Shown here: piece by piece, positions 28,729 through 35,129 of the stretch | How positions within the stretch are numbered: the first letter of the stretch is position 1 | Layout of the letters: each line of letters opens with the position of its first letter | NCBI GenBank assembly: GCA_024693365.1 | Contig: JAILLF010000019.1 | Coordinates: 1-36,662 of the forward strand | DNA: 36,662 nt | Direction of reading: 5' to 3' | Source of the DNA: Acetatifactor sp. | Lineage (GTDB): Bacteria > Bacillota > Clostridia > Lachnospirales > Lachnospiraceae | Position numbers and translations under genes: made by a program | Notes under the pieces: model-generated | Told to the model about the DNA's origin: nothing | Databases searched by the model: none | Seen by the model: the letters and a program-made list of their open reading frames with translations, nothing else

Positions 28729-29532
28729 CTACTTATTTTCCTGAAGGTAATCCATCACTCCGAGATACAGAGCCCATGCAAGGTCATCCTGATACTCCGG
28801 CGTATTTAGTTTTTCTGCTTCCTCCCAGTTGGAGAGGAACCCGCATTCCGCGATCACCACGGGGACGGATGTTTTCTTTAAGAGAAAATAACTGTCATTC
28901 TCCTTAATCTGTCTTTTGTTGTCGGGATCCACTTCCCGGACCAGTCTGTTCTGGAGTGCCTGCGCCAGTTTTTTTCCGGCAATGCTGGTAGGATAATAAA
29001 ACGTCTGCGCCCCGCGGATGGACTCTTCCGGGTAACTGTTTTGGTGAATGCTGATCACCGCCGCGGGATCCACTTCCTCCATGATCTCGCTCCTGCGCTT
29101 TAAGTCCCGCACCTTTGCATGCTCCTCGCCGTCCTCGCTCAGCGCTTCGTCACGTTCCCTGGTAAGCGTGACCTTAACGCCCGCCGCCTCCAAGTTGTCC
29201 CGGAGCTTCTTTGCGATCACAAGGTTCACGTCTTTTTCCGGCAACTGGTTAATGCCAATCTTTCCAGGATCATATCCGCCGTGCCCCGGGTCGATCACGA
29301 CGCGCGGCGACTCCGTCCAGCCTTCCAACAGCTTTCCTTCCTTCGCTATTCTCCGACTTGCCAGTTCCTCCTCCGGCACCGCCTCCTGCCCCTCTTCCTC
29401 CGTAACGCCCCCAGGTATTTCGTTTCCCTGCCGTCCTTTGCTTCCGGTGTTGTTTCTGTTTCCGGCCATGACGATTGCCACCATTGCCGCGATCAACGAG
29501 ACGACGACTATTTTACGCAATGTTTTTTTCAT
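28729..29532 (-). CDS. cwlD: N-acetylmuramoyl-L-alanine amidase, CwlD-like
   Basis: A zinc amidase (Amidase_3) of 267 residues with an N-terminal signal or anchor helix (about 7-23) and an acidic linker to about residue 70. The catalytic domain has VVIDPGHGGYDPGKIGI with the zinc His, NQLPEKDVNL with the zinc Glu, ISIHQNSY with the second His and VIAECGFLSN with the catalytic Glu. GKIGINQ-EKDVNL is characteristic of CwlD, which with PdaA forms muramic delta-lactam in spore cortex. It precedes the Sua5 gene by 75 bases. Confidence 0.93.
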   Translation of the reverse strand: MKKTLRKIVVVSLIAAMVAIVMAGNRNNTGSKGRQGNEIPGGVTEEEGQEAVPEEELASRRIAKEGKLLEGWTESPRVVIDPGHGGYDPGKIGINQLPEKDVNLVIAKKLRDNLEAAGVKVTLTRERDEALSEDGEEHAKVRDLKRRSEIMEEVDPAAVISIHQNSYPEESIRGAQTFYYPTSIAGKKLAQALQNRLVREVDPDNKRQIKENDSYFLLKKTSVPVVIAECGFLSNWEEAEKLNTPEYQDDLAWALYLGVMDYLQENK

Positions 29533-29629
29533 GCTTTACTCCAGCAACCTTTTCAGCATCATTCTATGTCAAAATGCTTATCCAAAAGAAGCAATTACCT
29601 ATATAATTCTTAAGTTTTCTGAATGATTA

Positions 29630-29658
29630 TTGCATCTTGCCTTGATTTGTCGTATAAT
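29630..29658 (+). promoter_or_regulatory. Promoter of the SPKTG surface protein gene
   Basis: TTGCAT (29630-29635), a 17-base spacer and TATAAT (29653-29658), about 60 bases before the start, with AAAGGAGG just upstream of the ATG. Confidence 0.75.
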
Positions 29659-29718
29659 TCAAAGTAAGTTTTTATGCTCTAATACGATACAACATACATT
29701 AAAGGAGGATTTCAAAGA

Positions 29719-30495
29719 ATGAAAGCACTCAAGAAGCTTCTTGTAACGGTTGCCGCCATTGCCGGAATGGCTTTCCTGCCTGGATTTACCATGACCGCAA
29801 AGGCCGCACCAACGACGTACACCGTGAAATACGTACCTGCTTACTCCGAATGGCGCGCCCAGCCCTTGTCCACTTGGGATGAAGGTGCAGGCCACGGCGA
29901 CGTTGAATATCTAAAAGTTAACGTAAAGGACGGGGACGTGGTTGTCGTACAGGGCAGCGCCGGCGATCCAGCATTAAATTTACAGTTTTCCGCCAGCCTC
30001 TCCAACTTTACCGTTGTTTCCGCAACCAACTACGTTACGATCGAAAGCGGTGAGATCACGGACGCCTATGTTTTAAAGGGAAGCGTTGTTGACGTTAAGA
30101 GCAAGTGCAAAAACGTTTACGTTTACGACAACAGTGTTTGCAACGTTCGCCAGAATGCCGACCTGATCCAGCTCGTAAAGGTCAGCAGCATGGAAATGAA
30201 CGTGCTTGCAAACGGCACCGTTGCACGTTGCCAGTTCGTTGATAACGGTAACGTAACCAAAGATCTTTACTCCTTTGGGAAAGATACGTTCCGCGTTGAG
30301 AAGGGTGAATTAAAAACTGCGGCTGCCAATTATTCCACCACCGGCACGGCAACTACCTCCTCCGGAAAGGCGCAAACGACAAATGGCGCAGCCGTTTCCC
30401 CGAAAACCGGTGAAAGCAGTCACGCCATCTGGTTATTTGTAATCGCCGTTATCTGTCTTGCAGGTGCTTTCGCATCCAAAAAGAAATTCGCTTAA
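29719..30495 (+). CDS. Sortase-anchored surface protein (SPKTG)
   Basis: A 258-residue protein. The signal peptide (1-29) ends TAKA. A mature beta-rich region (about 30-200) of repeating strand pairs, such as YVTIESGEITDAYVLKGSVV and NVYVYDNSVCNVRQNADL, may form a small solenoid. A Thr/Ser/Ala linker follows, and then a cell-wall sorting signal: SPKTG at 227-231, a hydrophobic helix IWLFVIAVICLAGAFA and the basic tail SKKKFA. (S/N)PxTG motifs are used by clostridial sortases. The binding function is unknown. It stands alone on the plus strand and ends 5 bases from the convergent GH18 gene with no terminator between. Confidence 0.85.
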   Translation: MKALKKLLVTVAAIAGMAFLPGFTMTAKAAPTTYTVKYVPAYSEWRAQPLSTWDEGAGHGDVEYLKVNVKDGDVVVVQGSAGDPALNLQFSASLSNFTVVSATNYVTIESGEITDAYVLKGSVVDVKSKCKNVYVYDNSVCNVRQNADLIQLVKVSSMEMNVLANGTVARCQFVDNGNVTKDLYSFGKDTFRVEKGELKTAAANYSTTGTATTSSGKAQTTNGAAVSPKTGESSHAIWLFVIAVICLAGAFASKKKFA

Positions 30496-30500
30496 ATCTC

Positions 30501-32210
30501 TTACATTTGCTTAAACGCGCTGAGCAGCATCCATATCTCCCGCGTGCCGTAACCAAGTCTCCAAGCGGCCACGCCCCCAAGCTCCTTGGCGCTCATGACG
30601 TTTAACTTAACACTTAAGGAATCCAGGTCCTCCAGCCAAACCTTATAGGTTTTCCCGTTGGAGGACCATTCCATGTAATTCTGACAGGTCGTCTCATCCC
30701 AAACGGGCTCTACGCCCATTCTCTGAATAAAGTCCGGCTCGTTCACGAGCGTCAGATATTCATCCGTTACTTCCGAACCATCGATCTTCCACAGAATCGT
30801 ATAGAACGGCACTGCATTCACCAGCCTGTCCGCAGGCACGTACTCCATTGTTTTCTCAATGCCGGCCGTGATAAAATCAATGCTTGCCACGCTGCCGGGC
30901 TTACCGCTTCCATGCCAGTGCTCGTCATATCCCATGAGGATCACGTAGTCTGCCATTTGTCCCTGTACGTCGAGGCGGTACTGCTTGTTGCCCTCATTCG
31001 GCATGTAGTTGTCAACGGAAAGCGTCAACGCATTCTTCTGACATTCAACCGACAACTCGCGGAGAAACTGTCCAAAGTGCTCATGACAATCCGCGCCAAG
31101 CTTCTCAAAGTCGAGATTAATACCGTCAACGCCCAGGCTTAGGGACGTTTCCATCATCTGTCCGATCAGCTTCTCGCGGGTGGACGTAGAGGAGAAAATC
31201 TCCGTATCGTCAATGTTTTCTCCCGTCTCATTCTCATAATTGAAATCATCCCATGCGGGCCAAACCTTCAGTCCTCTCTGATGTGCCTTCTGCACGTAGG
31301 AAGCCTCCCCAAAGTTGCGGAATCCTCCTTCGTTGTCATTCAGGCTAAACCACGTGGGTGAGATCACGTTCATTCCTTCCGCGCCATCCAGCATTTCATC
31401 CAACGTGGAATTACCGCCAACGCCGCCGATGGCATGCCACCCAAGGCAAACCTTCTCGTCTAATTTGAGCACCGTATGCTTCGGTGCCACGTAAGAGGTT
31501 TTTGACGTCTTCTTTTCAGGCGTGATCATCATGGAACCTGAGAGGCACTTATTCTCCACGTATCCGATGATTCCTTCCTCATTCTTTACCCTGCACCACT
31601 TATCCAAGTTCTCCAGAATCATCAGGTCCTCGCCCTGGGCCGCGTCACAGAGGATCGCGCTCTTAATGTCCGCTTCATAACGGATCTTCGTCTCCTTCAT
31701 CACAACGGATGACTCGTAAGGATCCCAGGCTGTAACAAGCTGCAGGCGATACTCGTTCACCTTATATTCCAATTCCGTCATCAGCCCCAAAAAGGGGAGC
31801 GACAGATACAATTCATCTCCCTCCAGGATGCAGGGCTTGCCCTCGATGGTCTTCTTCTCGCCATACTGAAGATATCCGTCCTCATCCGGAACGGCTACAA
31901 AACTGCCCAACGCATCCGTGAATAATAGCTTCTTTTCTTTTCTGTCATAATAGAACTGATCGTTCACGTAAATCTTAACGAAATTCAGATTCAAATAGCA
32001 AGCGCCGTCCTTCAAAAGAGCCTTGTCCGCCATTTTCTCATTTTGATTAAAGATGGGTAATTTCCCGTCCTCAACCTCAAAATACGCCTTTAAATCCATA
32101 ATCTCCGTACCATAGGAGTATTTATCCTTCCACCAGATGCCGATGGCACCTCCTGCGATCACTATCATCAGAAGAACTGCAATCAACACCGGGATAATTC
32201 GTCTTTTCAT
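30501..32210 (-). CDS. GH18 family wall enzyme with SH3-like domain (YaaH-like)
   Basis: A 569-residue protein with an N-terminal anchor or signal helix (about 5-24). A copper-amine-oxidase/stalk-like N region spans about 30-160, and an SH3-type segment about 175-230 (ILENLDKWCRVKNEEGIIGY). The GH18 barrel (about 255-569) carries the catalytic DGINLDFEKL (Glu as acid), VISPTWFSLND, YVILMGYDEHW and the late WRLGYGTREIW. YaaH/SleL-type GH18 enzymes cut N-acetylglucosamine linkages in cortex peptidoglycan. The start at 32210 follows GGAAAGG. The role here may be spore or vegetative wall turnover. Confidence 0.88.
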   Translation of the reverse strand: MKRRIIPVLIAVLLMIVIAGGAIGIWWKDKYSYGTEIMDLKAYFEVEDGKLPIFNQNEKMADKALLKDGACYLNLNFVKIYVNDQFYYDRKEKKLLFTDALGSFVAVPDEDGYLQYGEKKTIEGKPCILEGDELYLSLPFLGLMTELEYKVNEYRLQLVTAWDPYESSVVMKETKIRYEADIKSAILCDAAQGEDLMILENLDKWCRVKNEEGIIGYVENKCLSGSMMITPEKKTSKTSYVAPKHTVLKLDEKVCLGWHAIGGVGGNSTLDEMLDGAEGMNVISPTWFSLNDNEGGFRNFGEASYVQKAHQRGLKVWPAWDDFNYENETGENIDDTEIFSSTSTREKLIGQMMETSLSLGVDGINLDFEKLGADCHEHFGQFLRELSVECQKNALTLSVDNYMPNEGNKQYRLDVQGQMADYVILMGYDEHWHGSGKPGSVASIDFITAGIEKTMEYVPADRLVNAVPFYTILWKIDGSEVTDEYLTLVNEPDFIQRMGVEPVWDETTCQNYMEWSSNGKTYKVWLEDLDSLSVKLNVMSAKELGGVAAWRLGYGTREIWMLLSAFKQM

Positions 32211-32258
32211 GCCCATGCCTTTCCATTTACGCTTTCGTTTTCCCATCTCATGGGAAGG

Positions 32259-32298
32259 GCGCAAGAGCCCGTAGCCAAAGCTTCGTTTCCTCTTGCGC
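32259..32298 (-). other. Leader inverted repeat of the GH18 gene
   Basis: GCGCAAGAG (32259-32267) and CTCTTGCGC (32290-32298) are perfect 9-bp arms around 22 bases. It lies 50-90 bases upstream of the GH18 start, just after a possible weak -10 (TACACT). It could be an operator or a leader hairpin. Confidence 0.5.
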
Positions 32299-32415
32299 TC
32301 TCAATATAGTGTAACACAAAAACGCTTTCGCGTCATTACAAATTTGAAACGTTTGATGATATTTTTTTAGGCACGGACGACTGTTTTATTTCGACAAGCG
32401 ATCGTCCCACTTTCA

Positions 32416-32613
32416 TTAAGTCTGATGGATCCGGTCAAAGCGGACCTCCGCAATTTTCCCCTCCTTTCCAGGCACGTAATCTGCCATGTAATCACTTTCC
32501 TCCGCCAATGCCAGGATCTGCCCCGGAGTGGCGGGCTTTCCGTCCACGTAAAACTGCACGTCCTCTTCAAACAACAGTTTCGCGTATACGGGAATTACAG
32601 ATTCTTCTTTCAT
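32416..32613 (-). CDS. Small hypothetical protein, uORF coupled
   Basis: A 65-residue acidic protein (SVIPVYAKLLFEEDVQFYVD then GKPATPGQILALAEESDYM) with a plausible compact beta-alpha fold and no membrane segment. I do not recognise it. GGAG is only 1 base from the ATG, too close for normal use, but the ATG overlaps the stop of a 15-codon upstream ORF as ATGA. This suggests translation by coupling. Confidence 0.6.
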   Translation of the reverse strand: MKEESVIPVYAKLLFEEDVQFYVDGKPATPGQILALAEESDYMADYVPGKEGKIAEVRFDRIHQT

Positions 32614-32657
32614 TCTCCGGACTTGGCGATTCCCAGGCCAAAAGGCATTCGTGACAT
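32610..32657 (-). CDS. Short upstream ORF (15 codons)
   Basis: Encodes MSRMPFGLGIAKSGE and ends TGA inside ATGA, overlapping the start of the 65-residue gene. AGGA lies 7 bases before its ATG. It may be a leader peptide or the 5' part of a coupled gene pair. Chance occurrence cannot be excluded. Confidence 0.4.
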   Translation of the reverse strand: MSRMPFGLGIAKSGE

Positions 32658-33099
32658 ACTAATTTCCTACAAATCGCCTCTCCTTTCTTATAAAAATTAC
32701 AAGCGCTTCCGGCAGTGCAACATGATTAATTTGAATTATAATTGTGAAAACTAAAGAAGGCATCCGTGAACGCGGTCATGACAGACTTATAAGACTGAAT
32801 AGAATTTTTAGTTATAAATAGGCAAAATAATATCATTACCCCATATAGTATTCATGTCAGATCATTCAATGTGAAAAGATGGGCGAACTGCCCGGATCAT
32901 TTGACGTTCTAAAATACCTTGACGAAAGTTGCCGGCCTCCTCTCCGCACCAGAGTACCGGAGGCGCCTGATAGAATGATTATAACGAAAGCTCTGCAGAA
33001 TTTCAAGATGGCTTTTTCTTAATTTTTTTAAAACTAAAATTGGCAGTATTGACGAAAATATGGCAAAAGTATAAGATATAAGAAAGGAAGGCGATGCTT
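32658..33099. other. Intergenic stretch without a gene
   Basis: About 440 AT-rich bases between divergent genes. A GC-rich patch at 32931-32966 can fold (GCCTCC/GGAGGC at 32935-32940 and 32959-32964, 18-base loop) and GGGC-GAACT-GCCC lies at 32881-32893. I see no tRNA, ORF or known riboswitch. The mecA promoter is at its right end. Confidence 0.5.
33049..33077 (+). promoter_or_regulatory. Possible mecA promoter
   Basis: TTGACG (33049-33054), 17 bases, TAAGAT (33072-33077). Initiation would fall almost on the ribosome-binding site, so a further-upstream promoter is possible. Confidence 0.4.
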
Positions 33100-33798
33100 A
33101 TGAAAATAGAAAAGATTAATGAGAACCAGATTCGCTGCACCTTGACCAAAGAAGACCTGGCCAGCCGCCAGCTAAAGCTTAGCGAGCTCGCCTACGGCAC
33201 GGAGAAGGCAAAGCGCCTCTTCCGGGAAATGATGCAGCAGGCAAATTTTGAATTCGGTTTTGAGGCGGAAGACATTCCCCTGATGATAGAGGCCATTCCC
33301 ATGAATTCGGAATGCGTCGTACTCCTGATCACGAAGGTGGAGGATCCCGAGGAACTGGACACCCGGTTCGCGCGGTTTTCTCCAAGCGAAGATTCGTATG
33401 ACGAGGAGAACGAGGAACCCTTTGAGGGCTATTCCGACGACATGATGGATGCCCTTCGTCCCTTCACGGACCCTCAGCAAAAAGACGTGCCCGCGCCTGA
33501 GGAAACGGGACGGACCTCTCGCATCTTCCTCTTCCGTACGCTCTCCGAGGTCATGAATGCAGCCGCCCAGGTGGGGAGCACCTGCTCCTGCCCCACGGCA
33601 TTGTACAAGGATTCCCAAAATGACGGCTACCTTCTCACCGTCAGCAAGGGAGATTCCAATCCCGAAGACTACGCAAGGCTTTGCAACGTACTCTCCGAGT
33701 ATGGCAAGGTGAGCCGCGGCACGCTGAGTGAAAGCTTCATCAAGGAGCATTACGAAGCCATCATCGCAACGGATGCGCTGAAGAATCTTGCGTTCTAA
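33100..33798 (+). CDS. mecA: MecA-family adaptor protein
   Basis: An adaptor that delivers substrates to ClpC-type unfoldases; 232 residues. The N-terminal substrate-binding domain (1-~80) begins MKIEKINENQIRCTLTKEDL, and the C-terminal ClpC-binding domain (~140-232) contains FLFRTLSEVMNAAAQVG and YGKVSRGTLSESFIKEHYE. An acidic linker rich in Glu, Asp and Pro lies between. I prefer the ATG at 33100 (GGAAGG 8 bases upstream) over 33094. No competence genes are nearby, so the target is unknown. Confidence 0.92.
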   Translation: MKIEKINENQIRCTLTKEDLASRQLKLSELAYGTEKAKRLFREMMQQANFEFGFEAEDIPLMIEAIPMNSECVVLLITKVEDPEELDTRFARFSPSEDSYDEENEEPFEGYSDDMMDALRPFTDPQQKDVPAPEETGRTSRIFLFRTLSEVMNAAAQVGSTCSCPTALYKDSQNDGYLLTVSKGDSNPEDYARLCNVLSEYGKVSRGTLSESFIKEHYEAIIATDALKNLAF

Positions 33799-33830
33799 CG
33801 ACGTAAACGTTTGAAAAACTGAATAGCGCA

Positions 33831-33872
33831 AAAAAACTCCACAGCGCATCTGGCGTCGCGGAGTTTTCTTTT
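33831..33872. terminator. Bidirectional terminator between mecA and the DUF1858 gene
   Basis: AAAACTCC (33833-33840) pairs with GGAGTTTT (33860-33867), with an inner CGC/GCG. T-rich tails occur on both strands. Confidence 0.88.
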
Positions 33873-33887
33873 CGTTTTGCGTTAGGC

Positions 33888-34079
33888 TTACGCGTTCTCG
33901 ATGGCAGCCATCAGCTCGTCCACGTCGATGCCGTGAACCAGCGCAGCCTCCTCAAGAGACTCTCCCTGCGCGGAAGGGCATCCAAGGCAATGCATGCCTG
34001 CCTCTAATAAAATGGGAGCCACTTCGGGGCTCTTGCGAAGAATCTCGCCAATCGTCATCTCTTTCGTGATACCGCTCAT
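33888..34079 (-). CDS. DUF1858 small redox-type protein
   Basis: A 63-residue protein made of one DUF1858 domain (ScdA N-terminal-like). [22 protein letters not shown] is followed by [17 protein letters not shown], a CxxC pair typical of the group associated with hybrid-cluster or disulfide chemistry. The function is unproven. AAAGGAG lies 9 bases upstream, and it has its own promoter. Confidence 0.9.
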   Translation of the reverse strand: MSGITKEMTIGEILRKSPEVAPILLEAGMHCLGCPSAQGESLEEAALVHGIDVDELMAAIENA

Positions 34080-34133
34080 GATTTATTTCTCCTTTCCATA
34101 ATTTTTCAAAAAGTTTTTAAGTTTGCGTAAGCT

Positions 34134-34162
34134 ATCATAGCATGATTTTCTTATGTTTGCAA
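34134..34162 (-). promoter_or_regulatory. Promoter of the DUF1858 gene
   Basis: TTGCAA (34162-34157), 17 bases, TATGAT (34139-34134) on the minus strand. Confidence 0.7.
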
Positions 34163-34167
34163 GGGTA

Positions 34168-34686
34168 CTATTGTTTGTTCATTTCCGTCTCATAGTAAAT
34201 ATCCTCGAATTTCTTTCCCTTAAACGAGCATCTTACGCTCACAAATTTGTGAGATTCATCAATTGTGATAACCATGGTATCCAGCTTGGAAAATCGCACG
34301 CTCAATGCTTCTTCCCTTATGCCCGCCAGGCTTATTGATTCATACTGTCCATTCGCATAATCATTGAATTCGTTCTTGAGCTTTGAGATTCCCTTTGCAT
34401 TCCTTCCGTTGTTTTTTCCGTAAATCTCAAATCCGTCTTCCGTAAATTCAATGACGTAGACTTCCGACGCATCATATTCCTGCGATTTAGAATATGCAGC
34501 CATTGCATCAGTCACCAAAAAACTAATGCCCTGCAAGTCCTTATCTAACCTAGATGATTCGAAAAAATTCCCTTCGGTGTGGAAGCTGGTTATTGCATAC
34601 CAAATAAAGGCAAGCACGGAAATCAGAATGCCCAAAATCATCAGCACGATTCCCTTTCCTTGTCGCTTCTCGTTTTCCTTTCCCAT
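34168..34686 (-). CDS. Hypothetical one-TM protein
   Basis: A 172-residue protein: a short basic N-terminus, one membrane helix (about 13-34, IVLMILGILISVLAFIWYAI) and an extracytoplasmic or cytoplasmic domain of about 135 residues with alternating beta strands (VYVIEFTEDGFEIYGK; DTMVITIDESHKFVSVRCSF). No family recognised. GGAGGAGG precedes the start by 7 bases. Confidence 0.7.
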   Translation of the reverse strand: MGKENEKRQGKGIVLMILGILISVLAFIWYAITSFHTEGNFFESSRLDKDLQGISFLVTDAMAAYSKSQEYDASEVYVIEFTEDGFEIYGKNNGRNAKGISKLKNEFNDYANGQYESISLAGIREEALSVRFSKLDTMVITIDESHKFVSVRCSFKGKKFEDIYYETEMNKQ

Positions 34687-34715
34687 GTCTAATCCTCCTC
34701 CATAAGATTGTAATC

Positions 34716-34744
34716 ATTATATCAAAATCCAAAAGATATGGCAA
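34716..34744 (-). promoter_or_regulatory. Promoter of the one-TM protein gene
   Basis: TTGCCA (34744-34739), 17 bases, TATAAT (34721-34716) on the minus strand. Initiation near 34709 gives a short leader. Confidence 0.75.
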
Positions 34745-34975
34745 ACGGTAAAGATGCAAGCTCCGCCCCGAGGGAATGCTTCGCAGGCCTCGTCTCCGCA
34801 TGGCACGGGGAGGATTCAACCCTATTCGCAAAACCCGCGCCTGCGGCGCTCTTCGTTTTGCTCATATCGTTGAAAGTCCTGCTTCGCAGGACTCGTCTCC
34901 GCACAAACACAGCCACGCCCGAGCGAGCTCGGCGTGGCTGCGTTTGTGCGTTTCCGCCTCCCCTCGACGAGTCCC
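34745..34975. repeat. Hairpin-rich non-coding repeat element upstream of pflB
   Basis: The element contains a 24-base direct repeat with one mismatch (34777-34800 and 34880-34903, core GCTTCGCAGG then CTCGTCTCCGCA). It also has a perfect hairpin AGTCCTG-CTTCG-CAGGACT near 34875-34893 and a 51-base hairpin at 34900-34950 whose arms pair over 9, 10 and 3 bp. GCAAAAC/GTTTTGC arms lie near 34828-34860. It is GC rich beside AT-rich flanks. Open frames on both strands look like by-products of the palindromes. Confidence 0.8.
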
Positions 34976-35007
34976 ATAATGTTCTTTAAAAAGTACACTA
35001 CGTCACC

Positions 35008-35036
35008 TTGACGCAAATCCCTATTTTCAATATAAT
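35008..35036 (+). promoter_or_regulatory. Promoter of pflB
   Basis: TTGACG (35008-35013), 17 bases, TATAAT (35031-35036). Initiation near 35043 gives a leader of about 87 bases. Confidence 0.85.
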
Positions 35037-35056
35037 GTTTGTAGAATTAGAAGCGC

Positions 35057-35084
35057 AAAATTGTCGATAAAATCTGACAATTTT
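35057..35084 (+). other. Perfect inverted repeat in the pflB leader
   Basis: AAAATTGTC (35057-35065) and GACAATTTT (35076-35084) are exact 9-bp arms around GATAAAATCT. It sits downstream of the predicted start point, so it is either an operator bound by a repressor or an mRNA hairpin. It is not a Rex or Fnr consensus. Confidence 0.65.
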
Positions 35085-35129
35085 AACCATTCTTAACATT
35101 CAAAAAAATTTAAGAGGAGGCATTTCAAA

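Noticed and set aside
32259..32298. Intrinsic terminator for the 65-residue gene
   Set aside because: The 9-bp inverted repeat has a 22-base loop and no T run on the minus strand, so it was kept only as a leader inverted repeat.
34738..35016. Several 64-83 residue frames on both strands upstream of pflB
   Set aside because: They overlay hairpins and direct repeats; composition (Arg, Ala, Pro, Thr) and lack of start signals fit a non-coding repeat.
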